Assembly (NCBI RefSeq): GCF_003318165.1
Contig: NZ_QOCB01000129.1
Span: forward strand, 1-35,313
Source: Psychromonas sp. B3M02
GTDB taxonomy: Bacteria > Pseudomonadota > Gammaproteobacteria > Enterobacterales > Psychromonadaceae
Direction: 5' to 3'
Length of the DNA: 35,313 nt
Positions within the stretch are counted from its first letter, which is position 1, and the number at the start of each line of letters is the position of its first letter. Of the stretch, positions 15,437-24,165 are shown piece after piece. The notes below the pieces were generated by a model. That model was given only the letters and a program-made list of their open reading frames with translations. It was not told where the DNA came from and searched no databases. A program made the position numbers and the translations under genes.

Positions 15437-18289
15437 ATGTCTTTATTAATAGAAACTGCGAACAAGCATCTGCAACAATTAAGTGAACGTCTTGACCTGT
15501 CTTTTTTAACTGCACAACAAAAACAACAACTCACTGAACTATGTGGGTTAAGTGATTTTGTGGCTGAATCATTAATAAAGCAACCTAGCCTACTCGAAAT
15601 ACTATTTAACAGTGAATTATTAATCACTGAAGATAGAAAAGTAGTGATAGAAGCCGAATTGCAAGCGCAATTAGCCAAGGTGCAATCAGAAACTGAGTTA
15701 CATCAGGTATTACGCTTATTTAGACGTAAACATATGTTGGTCATTGCTTGGCGTGAATTGTTAAACATAAGCACACTGCAAGAAAGCTTACAGCAGACCT
15801 CCTTTTTAGCTGACCAACTGATACAACAAAGTGCAGATTGGTTATATACATTACAGTGCAAAGAGCAAGGAACACCGATTGGTGAGTCTGGTGAGCAACA
15901 ACATTTATATATCTTTGCAATGGGTAAGTTAGGTGGGCAAGAGCTTAACTTCTCCTCTGATATTGATCTTATTTTTGCTTACCCAGAAAAAGGACATACT
16001 CAAGGTGGGCGCAGAGAGATTGAGAATCCGGTCTTCTTCACCAAATTAGGTCAGCGTTTAATTGCCGCATTACATCAAATCACTGTGGATGGTTTTGTGT
16101 ACCGTGTGGATATGCGTTTACGTCCTTTTGGGGAGTCAGGACCTTTAGTCTCTAGTTTTAATTCTTTGGAAGATTATTATCAAACTCATGGTCGGGAGTG
16201 GGAACGTTATGCCATGGTTAAGGCGCGAGTATTGGGTAAAGAAGGCGCAGATAAAACCGCGTTAATGGCGATGTTACGTCCTTTTGTGTTTAGGCGTTAT
16301 ATCGATTTCAGTGCCATTGATTCTTTACGAAAAATGAAAGCAATGATCAGTGCCGAAGTGCGTAGAAAGGGCTTAAAAGACAATATTAAACTAGGAAAAG
16401 GAGGGATTCGCGAAATTGAGTTCGTGGTACAAGCCTTTCAATTGATCCATGGCGGTAGAAATATCGAATTACAGTGTAAAGGCTTAGAGCAAGCTTTACA
16501 GGTAATTGCTGATTTAGACATCTTGCCTCAGCAACGTGTCGATTGTTTATTGAAGTCCTATCGATTCCTACGTGTGGTGGAAAATGTACTTCAGGAAATA
16601 GCCGATCAACAAACCCAAACATTGCCTGCTAATGCGCTGGATAAACTTCGTTTAATCAAGGTACTTGATTTTTCTGATTGGGACAGCTTTTACACTCACT
16701 TAACGGAAGTGATGGCAAAGGTTAACCATGAGTTTAATTGGGTGGTGGGTGAAGCGGACGAACAACAACATCAAGCTGAACAAGCCTTTGTTGAGGTATG
16801 GCAATTAGATCTGGATAGTCAGGAGATGGTGTCTTTATTAGCTGAAAACATTATTGAACAGCAAGTGACAACCGAGCAGGTACAGGCTTTTGCTAAGATG
16901 ATTGTATCACTTAAGCATGATATGAGTCGTCGTCCAATCGGGCCAAGAGGGCAAGAGACGATTGATAAACTATTACCGCGAATTATCTCTTTAATATGTG
17001 AGTATCCTCAGCCTGACCAGTTGTTTGAACGCATCCATCATCTACTGATTAATATCATGCGTCGAACTGCTTATTTAGAGTTATTAAATGAGAATGAAGG
17101 AGCATTAAAGCAATTATTAAAACTATGCTCTGAAAGTTATCGTGTCTCTGAACAATTGGCTCGTCATCCAATTTTATTAGATGAATTATTAGACCCGGCG
17201 AAGCTATATCATCCCACTGCTTTAGATAGCTATCGCAGTGAATTACAGCAGTTTATGTTGCGTATTCCAGGTGAGGATATGGAACAACAGATGGAAGCGC
17301 TACGCCAGTTTAAACAGATGCAGTTTTTACATATTGCCACTGCAGATATTGCCAAGGGCATTAAATTACCACAGGTTAGTGATCATCTGACTGCATTAAG
17401 CGAAGCAATATTGGACTATGTCGTGCAGATCGCTTGGGCACAAATTACTGATAAATTTGGCTTTCCAAGTAATGTTGAAGGTACTGATCGTAAAGGTTTT
17501 GCTGTCATAGCTTACGGAAAAATGGGCGGGCTTGAGTTAGGTTACGGATCCGATCTTGATGTCGTGTTTTTACATGATACACATATCGCTGGTGAGACCA
17601 ATGGTCGTCGTCCTATTGATAACCGCTTATTCTACTTCCGTTTAGCGCAGCGTATTATCCACTTGTTTAGCTCGCGCACTAATTCAGGAACATTGTATGA
17701 AATTGACATGCGTTTGCGTCCTTCAGGTAATGCCGGCCCATTAGTAGCAGGGTTAGAAGGATTTAAACGATATTTATTGGAAGAAGCATGGACGTGGGAG
17801 CATCAAGCCTTAGTACGTACTCGACCTGTTTTTATTGATCAAGAGATGTTAGCCGAGTTTAATGCTATTCGTTGCCAAGTCTTAAGTCAGAAGCGTGATA
17901 GAGAGAAATTGAGTAACGCTGTAACAGCAATGCGCAATAAAATGCGTGATCATTTAAATAGAGCAACAGCTGGGCAGTTTGACTTGAAACAGTCGCCAGG
18001 AGGTATGGTTGACATTGAGTTTATTGCGCAGTATCTCGTCTTAGCATATGCACACCAACATCCTGAATTACTTACAAAATGGTCGGATAATTTACGTATT
18101 TTTAATGCCTGTAGAGAAGCGGAGTTGTTAACCGAAAAGCAAGCGACACAATTGAGTGATGCCTATTGCCATATACGTGATACCGCCCACCGATTAACGT
18201 TAGGGAAAGAGGCTCGTGTTACGGTAGTAGACCAATTTGTTGAAGAAAGAGAATGGGTAGTGGGTATTTGGAAACAGCTTTTCAATTAG
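15437..18289 (+). CDS. glnE: Bifunctional glutamine synthetase adenylyltransferase / adenylyl-removing enzyme
   Basis: GlnE attaches AMP to glutamine synthetase and removes it again, under PII and glutamine control. The 950-residue protein matches E. coli GlnE (946). It has two nucleotidyltransferase-type catalytic centres. The N-terminal adenylyl-removing site is GKLGGQELNFSSDIDLIF (163-180, Asp175/Asp177). The C-terminal adenylyltransferase site is GKMGGLELGYGSDLDVVF (694-711, Asp706/Asp708). Other conserved segments are the VYRVDMRLRPFGESGPLV and IDMRLRPSGNAGPLV blocks. The start has AGG seven bases upstream. It is the last member of the E. coli-like ygiF-to-plsY block. It ends convergent with lpxL at a 13-bp hairpin. 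Confidence 0.96.
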   Translation: MSLLIETANKHLQQLSERLDLSFLTAQQKQQLTELCGLSDFVAESLIKQPSLLEILFNSELLITEDRKVVIEAELQAQLAKVQSETELHQVLRLFRRKHMLVIAWRELLNISTLQESLQQTSFLADQLIQQSADWLYTLQCKEQGTPIGESGEQQHLYIFAMGKLGGQELNFSSDIDLIFAYPEKGHTQGGRREIENPVFFTKLGQRLIAALHQITVDGFVYRVDMRLRPFGESGPLVSSFNSLEDYYQTHGREWERYAMVKARVLGKEGADKTALMAMLRPFVFRRYIDFSAIDSLRKMKAMISAEVRRKGLKDNIKLGKGGIREIEFVVQAFQLIHGGRNIELQCKGLEQALQVIADLDILPQQRVDCLLKSYRFLRVVENVLQEIADQQTQTLPANALDKLRLIKVLDFSDWDSFYTHLTEVMAKVNHEFNWVVGEADEQQHQAEQAFVEVWQLDLDSQEMVSLLAENIIEQQVTTEQVQAFAKMIVSLKHDMSRRPIGPRGQETIDKLLPRIISLICEYPQPDQLFERIHHLLINIMRRTAYLELLNENEGALKQLLKLCSESYRVSEQLARHPILLDELLDPAKLYHPTALDSYRSELQQFMLRIPGEDMEQQMEALRQFKQMQFLHIATADIAKGIKLPQVSDHLTALSEAILDYVVQIAWAQITDKFGFPSNVEGTDRKGFAVIAYGKMGGLELGYGSDLDVVFLHDTHIAGETNGRRPIDNRLFYFRLAQRIIHLFSSRTNSGTLYEIDMRLRPSGNAGPLVAGLEGFKRYLLEEAWTWEHQALVRTRPVFIDQEMLAEFNAIRCQVLSQKRDREKLSNAVTAMRNKMRDHLNRATAGQFDLKQSPGGMVDIEFIAQYLVLAYAHQHPELLTKWSDNLRIFNACREAELLTEKQATQLSDAYCHIRDTAHRLTLGKEARVTVVDQFVEEREWVVGIWKQLFN

Positions 18290-18312
18290 CAATAATAAAG
18301 TATGTTGATTGA

Positions 18313-18345
18313 ACCTAAAGCTAACTGTGTTGGTTAGCTTTAGGT
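18313..18345. terminator. Hairpin between convergent glnE and lpxL
   Basis: A 13-bp perfect stem (ACCTAAAGCTAAC with GTTAGCTTTAGGT) encloses a seven-base loop, 23 bases after the glnE stop and just beyond the lpxL stop. Neither side has a strong T-run, so the role as a bidirectional terminator rests on stem strength and position. Confidence 0.65.
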
Positions 18346-18351
18346 GACTGG

Positions 18352-19275
18352 CTACTTATAAAACGAGGCTTCACCTTCAGGTCGGGTTTTAAATCGACGG
18401 TGTAACCACATGTATTGATCATCACACTCTTTTACCATTTTTTCAATTTCTTGATTGGTACGAGTGGTATCGACAATCACATCATTACTTGGGAAGTCCA
18501 CAAGTGGCGGGTTAAAGATAAGCTCGTAGCCTTCAGCCCCTGGTAAGCGCTTTAAAAATAAAGGAATGACCACGCTATTTTTGACACGAGCTAAAGTACT
18601 GGTACCTGAAACTGTATTGGCTTTTTCTACATTAAAAAACGGCGCAAAGACACTACTTTTATGTCTTCCGTAGTCATGATCGGGTGCGTACCATAATGAT
18701 TGACCCGTTTTTAATACGCGTAACATGGCTTTGAAGTCTTTACGATCTAACATCGCTTTATGTTCACGACTTCTACCTCGATAAAACCAATAATCTAATA
18801 CTTGATTGCTGTTTTTTCTATAAACTGGATAACATGGATGTACCAGTCCTAATGCTCGGGCTCCCATTTCTAAGGTTAAAAAATGCGCGCCTAAAAAGAT
18901 AACTCCTTGATCTTGTCGCATTGCATGTTCAAGATTATCTAATCCACGTACGCTTATCAGGCCGCGCACTCGCCAAGTCGGCCAAAACCATGCCATGCCC
19001 ATTTCAAATAAAGCGATACCCGTATTTTCAAAATTGGCTTTCACCTTGGCATCAATCTCTTCTTCGCTTAGATCTGGAAAACAGAGTTCAAGATTACGAC
19101 GTGCAGTATGGAAACGCTGTTTCGCAAACGGAATCGCTATACGACCTAAAAACTTGCCTAATTTAAGCAGGGTAGAATAAGGGAGTAATGAAGATAAAAA
19201 TAAAGCTGAAATGCCTACCCAAGATAACCAATATCGAGGGTGAAAAAAACTCGGTTTTAAAGTGTATGCTTCCAT
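18352..19275 (-). CDS. lpxL: Lipid A biosynthesis acyltransferase, LpxL/HtrB family
   Basis: The enzyme adds a secondary acyl chain to Kdo2-lipid IVA at the inner membrane. The 307-residue protein is essentially the length of E. coli LpxL. It has an N-terminal membrane anchor (about 16-33) and the catalytic HX4E motif, His131 and Glu136, in GAHFLTLEMG. Further family segments are LWYAPDHDYGR and FFNVEKANTVSGTSTLAR. By sequence alone it cannot be told from the cold-induced paralog LpxP, and LpxM is less likely. The start has GAGAG nearby. It stands alone between convergent glnE and the divergent GGDEF gene. Confidence 0.9.
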   Translation of the reverse strand: MEAYTLKPSFFHPRYWLSWVGISALFLSSLLPYSTLLKLGKFLGRIAIPFAKQRFHTARRNLELCFPDLSEEEIDAKVKANFENTGIALFEMGMAWFWPTWRVRGLISVRGLDNLEHAMRQDQGVIFLGAHFLTLEMGARALGLVHPCYPVYRKNSNQVLDYWFYRGRSREHKAMLDRKDFKAMLRVLKTGQSLWYAPDHDYGRHKSSVFAPFFNVEKANTVSGTSTLARVKNSVVIPLFLKRLPGAEGYELIFNPPLVDFPSNDVIVDTTRTNQEIEKMVKECDDQYMWLHRRFKTRPEGEASFYK

Positions 19276-19399
19276 AAATTACTCTCTATTTTCAGGAGGG
19301 TTTATTCTACCGATTATTACTCCAAATGACTATTTGGTAGCAGAAAATTTTAAGTACGTTAGTATATACCCCATTTTATTTTAATTATTTAGGTTTAAA

Positions 19400-21673
19400 A
19401 TGTTGAGAGCAAAGCGTTTTTACTTTTTTGATTTTATTTTTGTTAGCACAATGATGGCGCTAATTGTTGCTATTTTTATCATTATGTCAGACGATGAAAG
19501 CCAAAGACAACAACGCAAATTAGTTGAAAGAACAGTATATAACAGCTTCACATCGACACTGGCTCAAGCTAAATCTAACGCAACACTGTTATTCGAATTA
19601 CAATACAGTGACCCAGCCATTATTACACTGTTGGATCAAGCCAATAAGGTACAAGATTCACCCGAAAACTTGCAAAGAATAAACCAAGTACTTGCACAAC
19701 ATTTACAACCTCAGTTTGATATCAGTAGTAAAAAATTTCCCTCTCAACAAATTTACTTAACTAATAGTCGGTTATTACTTCATTTTGATAAGCAGGGACC
19801 TAATACTGAGACAAAAGCGAATAATAGAATTGGCTTAGAAAATGTGATTGAAAATCATAAACCTTCTTTTGGTTTATCTTTAAAAGCAGGACGTTACGTA
19901 TACCGTTATTTTTTCCCGGTATTTAATCGAGCGAATGAATTTATTGCCATTGTGGAACTGTCGCTGCCATTAGCTAAAATACAAAACTATTTAGCCGATG
20001 GTAGTGAAGTTAAGTCGCAATACCTATGGGCTAAACGACCTCTATTAGCGTTAACACAAAAAAATAATGTGTATCAAAATACCCCTTTATCGAAGAGCTT
20101 TTTAATTAGCTTGAATCAACGTCATGAAAATACTGATAAAGCAACCTTATCGGCTAATGACCTAGAAAAATTAAAACAGAGCTTTAATGCCGATCAACGC
20201 GCTAAATTATTACAGTTGAAAAAATTCTCCTTTAATACATCCATTAATGGACGTAACGGTGTTGCGGTCTTTATGCCGATCAGTAATGTATATGGTTATC
20301 ATGTTGGTGGCGTGATGACGTTTACGCCAACTTTGAAGTTGTATATCTCCACTACAGAATTTAATGTGATTACGGTTATGTTGGCTTTATTGTTACTGGT
20401 TATTTTCCTGTATATATTGCGGAAATCGAATCATTTATACGAAATTAAAGCTTCATTTCAGCGTTTTTTAGATGCGTTACCTTTCCCTATTTATCTGAAA
20501 AATAACAATAATCAATATTGTGGTACTAACACGGCATTTCACGAATTCTTCTCTGTGAGTAAGCAGAAGTTATTTCGCCGTGATGCTAGTTATGACCATA
20601 AAATCGAAGACTTTAAGGTCTCAATGTCAGATGTCGAAGATGCCGATGGTTATCTCGCCATCGAGTCGGATCAGATTAAAGGAGATGAAGACCTTACCTA
20701 TAAAATGTATTGTTTTGCTATGGCAGAAAGAGGTATGCCTAAACAGGGTTTTGTTGGTTATATCAATGATATAACCCGATATAAGTTACTTAATAAACAA
20801 TTAAAATCCTCGTTATTTGATCAATCTCAGTTTATGGATATTTTACCTTTTGGAGTAAGGATCTTTAATTTAGAAGGGCACGTGACTTTCGTTAATAAGG
20901 CATTAAGGGCAATTAATGGAGGCAAAGTTACTGAGTTTTTAAGTAGTGAATGTGAAGCTGTATTTAGTTGTATGGAGTGCCACACTAGTGTTTGTGCATT
21001 ACATAAAAGTAGAATACTAAAAAACACACAACGGGTTGAAATTATTAAACATAATGAGCAAGGTGAAGCCTTAACCTATGAGGTGAGTTACCACCCTTAT
21101 TATACGGTTGATAAAAAGATACAAGGTGTCGTGGAGCTCACTAATGACATTACTATTAACAAGTTATTATTAGATAGAAACCATGCGTTAATGCTGACCG
21201 ATGAATTGACTGGTGTATTGAATTACCGTGGACTGCTTAATGCGGGTGAAAACTACTTTAGATTGGCTGAACGTGCTAAAAAGCCCTTTTTTGCTTTGTA
21301 TTTAAATATTGTAGGGCTCAATAAAACAAGTGCTGAATATGGTGAACAAGCGAGTCAAAACCTAATCGTTGGTTTTGCTGATATTTTAAAAGAGACTTTC
21401 CGTGAAACAGATATTATCGCTCGTACGGGTAATGATGAATTTGTAGTGTTAATGAATGACAGTGAATATCAAATCCTTGATCCTGGGAAATTTCTGCGTT
21501 TAGATGATGCAATTCAAACATTTAATATGCAATCAAAGGTGGATTATCGTTTGATTGTTGATACGGGGATTATCGAATATAAAAGTACAAATCATCATGC
21601 TTTATCGGAATTAATTAAAGATGCCGAGCAAATCGTTTATGAGCAATCAATTAAACGTGGTTTAAATAATTAA
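19400..21673 (+). CDS. Membrane sensor with two PAS domains and a degenerate GGDEF domain
   Basis: The 757-residue protein has a membrane helix (10-29), a periplasmic sensing region (about 30-320), a second helix (321-341), PAS domains (about 350-460 and 475-585) and a C-terminal GGDEF-fold domain (595-757). The signature reads GNDEF (677-681). The residues that bind metal and GTP in active cyclases are replaced: the metal Asp of the LDxD strand is Asn636, and the NDxxGH and GD positions read SAxxGE and SQ. The inhibitory-site motif RxxD is intact (RETD, 668-671, five residues before GNDEF). The second PAS carries Cys518, Cys524, Cys527 and Cys532. A cyclic-di-GMP receptor or signalling role without synthesis is inferred. 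Its 3' end overlaps convergent menE by 12 bases. Confidence 0.85.
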   Translation: MLRAKRFYFFDFIFVSTMMALIVAIFIIMSDDESQRQQRKLVERTVYNSFTSTLAQAKSNATLLFELQYSDPAIITLLDQANKVQDSPENLQRINQVLAQHLQPQFDISSKKFPSQQIYLTNSRLLLHFDKQGPNTETKANNRIGLENVIENHKPSFGLSLKAGRYVYRYFFPVFNRANEFIAIVELSLPLAKIQNYLADGSEVKSQYLWAKRPLLALTQKNNVYQNTPLSKSFLISLNQRHENTDKATLSANDLEKLKQSFNADQRAKLLQLKKFSFNTSINGRNGVAVFMPISNVYGYHVGGVMTFTPTLKLYISTTEFNVITVMLALLLLVIFLYILRKSNHLYEIKASFQRFLDALPFPIYLKNNNNQYCGTNTAFHEFFSVSKQKLFRRDASYDHKIEDFKVSMSDVEDADGYLAIESDQIKGDEDLTYKMYCFAMAERGMPKQGFVGYINDITRYKLLNKQLKSSLFDQSQFMDILPFGVRIFNLEGHVTFVNKALRAINGGKVTEFLSSECEAVFSCMECHTSVCALHKSRILKNTQRVEIIKHNEQGEALTYEVSYHPYYTVDKKIQGVVELTNDITINKLLLDRNHALMLTDELTGVLNYRGLLNAGENYFRLAERAKKPFFALYLNIVGLNKTSAEYGEQASQNLIVGFADILKETFRETDIIARTGNDEFVVLMNDSEYQILDPGKFLRLDDAIQTFNMQSKVDYRLIVDTGIIEYKSTNHHALSELIKDAEQIVYEQSIKRGLNN

Positions 21674-23089
21674 ACCCTGTGTTGTGAGTACTTTTATAAA
21701 TTCAGCTTTAGGCACTTTGAGCCTGTGGCTGCATTCTGAACTTGGCCAAGCAAGGTAATGGTCAGGCTGCTTAAAGCGTGTTAGATGTTGCTTGAGATAC
21801 TGCTTTAATTGTTCGCAGTATTGCTCAAAGTGGATTAGATTAGCATCAGAAAAGGCTATAAATACTGCCATTCTTTGTCCATATTGTGCATCTTTAATTG
21901 GCACAATATAGGCTTTTTCCACGTAGGGTACTTGTAAACAGAGTGCTTCAATCTCTTCCGGTTGAATATTCTCACCGCCACTAATAAATTGCCTATCTTT
22001 CCTACCTGAAATAATTAATTGATCACCTTTAAGTAGCCCACAATCACCACTGCTTACCCAGCGTTTAGGGTCTATCTTGATTAATTTATTATCTCGAAAA
22101 TAGCCAATAAAGCGTGTGGCTCCTCGAAAGTAGATTTGTTCGTTGTGTATTTTAACTTCTCGATAGGGCAATACAATTAACTGGTTATTATTAGTAGATG
22201 TCGCTACTTGTGAAGCCATTTCAGTACAGCCATAACTGAGATGGTAGGTAAAACCTAGTACAGCTAGGGCGGTTAATAGCGACACCGAAAAAGCACTGCC
22301 CCCTAATAAAATGTGTTTAAGTGTGCAGCCTTGAGCAGAGAAATGAGGATCTTTTAATAGTCGTATTAACTGAGTGGAGACCAAGGAAAGGTGAGTTATC
22401 TTTCTGCTAGATAACAGCGGATAGCTAAGATCTTTGTTGCTTAAATCTAGCGTTGCCCCTGCAATTATAGTGCGCATAACGGTAGCATAACCACTTATAT
22501 GATAAAGCGGTAGCGACAGTAAGTTGCGATCACGAATCTGAAGTGAAATAGATGATTGCGAACCCAACGCACTAAAATAATGATTGCGATAATGGTGCAC
22601 AATGGCTTTAGGGAAACCACTGCTACCTGAAGTGAAAATGATATTAGTGGGCTGTAAAGGGTTAATCTTTAAGGGGCTTAATGGCTTTATGTTTTTTTTG
22701 CAAAAACTCAAGTCAATATTAAGGGAATTTAATAGATGGTGCCGAGAATTATCTTCTACCCAGCAGTAAGGACTATTTAATATATTTAAGCGCAGCTGTA
22801 TTTCTGACTCAGTAAAGCTTGGATTAAGTGGACAAAATAACCAACCGAGACGCACACATACAAGCTGTAGCAGCAATAATGGTATGTCATTGTTAGCAAT
22901 ACACACCAATCTGATAGGGGTTGAAGGTTCAGAGTCGGTTACCTGTTTGCTGAGTTGTTCTGCTAAGTGAGTTAATTGGATATCTAGTTGTTGATAACTT
23001 ATCTGCTGTTGATCATCCTGTATTGCGATGGTTTGCCCGTGATTTATCGCTTGAAAGCGCACAGGGCAGTGGTTTTCAGTGATTAGCAT
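21662..23089 (-). CDS. menE: o-Succinylbenzoate--CoA ligase
   Basis: MenE activates o-succinylbenzoate with ATP and CoA in menaquinone synthesis. The 475-residue protein is an ANL-superfamily adenylating enzyme. It shows a P-loop-like IIFTSGSSGFPKAIVHH (150-166), SYGCTEMAS (285-293), SGDCGLL (347-353) and the hinge region GRKDRQFISGGENIQPEEIE (362-381). The likely catalytic lysine lies in the C-terminal KVPKAEF. Its start overlaps the menC end by 7 bases (23083-23089), so translation is coupled and the two consecutive pathway enzymes are made together. The 3' end overlaps the convergent GGDEF gene by 12 bases, and no terminator is seen between them. Confidence 0.92.
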   Translation of the reverse strand: MLITENHCPVRFQAINHGQTIAIQDDQQQISYQQLDIQLTHLAEQLSKQVTDSEPSTPIRLVCIANNDIPLLLLQLVCVRLGWLFCPLNPSFTESEIQLRLNILNSPYCWVEDNSRHHLLNSLNIDLSFCKKNIKPLSPLKINPLQPTNIIFTSGSSGFPKAIVHHYRNHYFSALGSQSSISLQIRDRNLLSLPLYHISGYATVMRTIIAGATLDLSNKDLSYPLLSSRKITHLSLVSTQLIRLLKDPHFSAQGCTLKHILLGGSAFSVSLLTALAVLGFTYHLSYGCTEMASQVATSTNNNQLIVLPYREVKIHNEQIYFRGATRFIGYFRDNKLIKIDPKRWVSSGDCGLLKGDQLIISGRKDRQFISGGENIQPEEIEALCLQVPYVEKAYIVPIKDAQYGQRMAVFIAFSDANLIHFEQYCEQLKQYLKQHLTRFKQPDHYLAWPSSECSHRLKVPKAEFIKVLTTQGLII

Positions 23090-24102
23090 AATTGCTCAGC
23101 CTCTTTTAAATAAGACTCAAGTTGAGAAACTTCATCCAGCTTTCTATCCCGAATTTTAAGTGTAAAGGCTTGCCTTGTATCTAAACCTAATGAGAGTTTA
23201 ACTTGCTTATCTTGTTGCCAGTGATTTGCCAAGTGATGGAGTTGATTCAGTGCAATAGGCGATTCAAAACTGGAGCTGATACTGATTTGTAGTTTTTGCT
23301 GTTGTGCTTGCGTTAATAAGTGGCTAATACGTTGTGGATCGCCTATTAAACTAGGTTTGATAACGAGTGCCTTAATGCAGTTTTCTGTTGGGATTTTTAT
23401 TGTTTTAAGCAAGCTTTCATCTAATGCTAAGTGGCTATCATACTGTTGTGCAATAGCCATGTTATTGGCCATTGAATTGGTTGGTTCTTCAATATAATCA
23501 ATGTGTTGTTTATCTATTGAAGAGATAAACTCACTGTATTGCTGTGTTGTCCATTGTTGATTGGCATCTAACCTAACGCGCAGTATTGGGTTTAGTTTGA
23601 TTAACTGTTTAACCAGTTTGACCTCTGTTTTGACCGCCAATCTTGCTACTTTTAGTTTAATGATATCTGGTTGATTTAAGGACTGATAACGTTGGATGAT
23701 CTGAGTCGGATCGCCTTGTAATAATGGGACACTTTGCGTCGTGCTATGGTGTTCAGCTGTTGTATATGGCGTAGCCTGTAGTAAACAATGCAAGGCAAAT
23801 TGTATACTTGGAAAAAAAGATAATAGTTCGACTTGGTGTTGATTGATGCTGGTGGTATTTAATAAAGACAATAGAGAAGTTGTACATTCCTCTAATGTTT
23901 CGTGGCTAAATCCTGGTAGAGGAGCCACTTCACCTATTCTGATATTTTTATCCGCAGTACGCTGAACCAACCACAAACCTTGGCGCTGAGTCAGTCGCTG
24001 ACCTTTAAAGTTAATTGCTTGTTCAAAAGGTAAGGAAAAACGGTACAAGCTTAAGGAGCGATTGGTTCGGTTGAATAGTTGTTTAAGCTTGCCTATCTTC
24101 AT
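23083..24102 (-). CDS. menC: o-Succinylbenzoate synthase
   Basis: MenC dehydrates SHCHC to o-succinylbenzoate, just before MenE. The 339-residue protein is an enolase-superfamily enzyme with the catalytic set in order: Lys151 in IKLKVAR (KxK), metal ligands Asp179 (LDANQQW), Glu205 (YIEEP) and Asp228 (ALDES), and Lys249 (VIKPSLIG). The start has a good AAAGGGG Shine-Dalgarno, which can itself pair with a CCCCTTTA segment just upstream. menF, menD, menH and menB are not in the window, so the pathway is split compared with the E. coli men operon. It lies 63 bp after dnaB on the same strand. Confidence 0.92.
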   Translation of the reverse strand: MKIGKLKQLFNRTNRSLSLYRFSLPFEQAINFKGQRLTQRQGLWLVQRTADKNIRIGEVAPLPGFSHETLEECTTSLLSLLNTTSINQHQVELLSFFPSIQFALHCLLQATPYTTAEHHSTTQSVPLLQGDPTQIIQRYQSLNQPDIIKLKVARLAVKTEVKLVKQLIKLNPILRVRLDANQQWTTQQYSEFISSIDKQHIDYIEEPTNSMANNMAIAQQYDSHLALDESLLKTIKIPTENCIKALVIKPSLIGDPQRISHLLTQAQQQKLQISISSSFESPIALNQLHHLANHWQQDKQVKLSLGLDTRQAFTLKIRDRKLDEVSQLESYLKEAEQLC

Positions 24103-24108
24103 GATTAA

Positions 24109-24154
24109 CCCCTTTATCTTTAACCCAGTTATACACTGGATTGAGTTAAAGGGG
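24109..24154 (-). promoter_or_regulatory. Leader hairpin that can cover the menC ribosome binding site
   Basis: In minus-strand RNA order, CCCCTTTA (24147-24154) can pair with TAAAGGGG (24109-24116), which contains the menC Shine-Dalgarno. An inner CCAGT/ACTGG stem (24125-24139) lies inside. An alternative pairing of CTTTAAC with GTTAAAG in the same segment would leave the GGGG part free. It may act as a dnaB terminator, a translational switch, or neither. Confidence 0.45.
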
Positions 24155-24165
24155 ATTGATAAGGA

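Noticed and set aside
19322-19337. CCAAAT/ATTTGG inverted repeat between lpxL and the GGDEF gene
   Set aside because: A six-base stem with a four-base loop in AT-rich DNA is expected by chance, and no promoter could be placed next to it.
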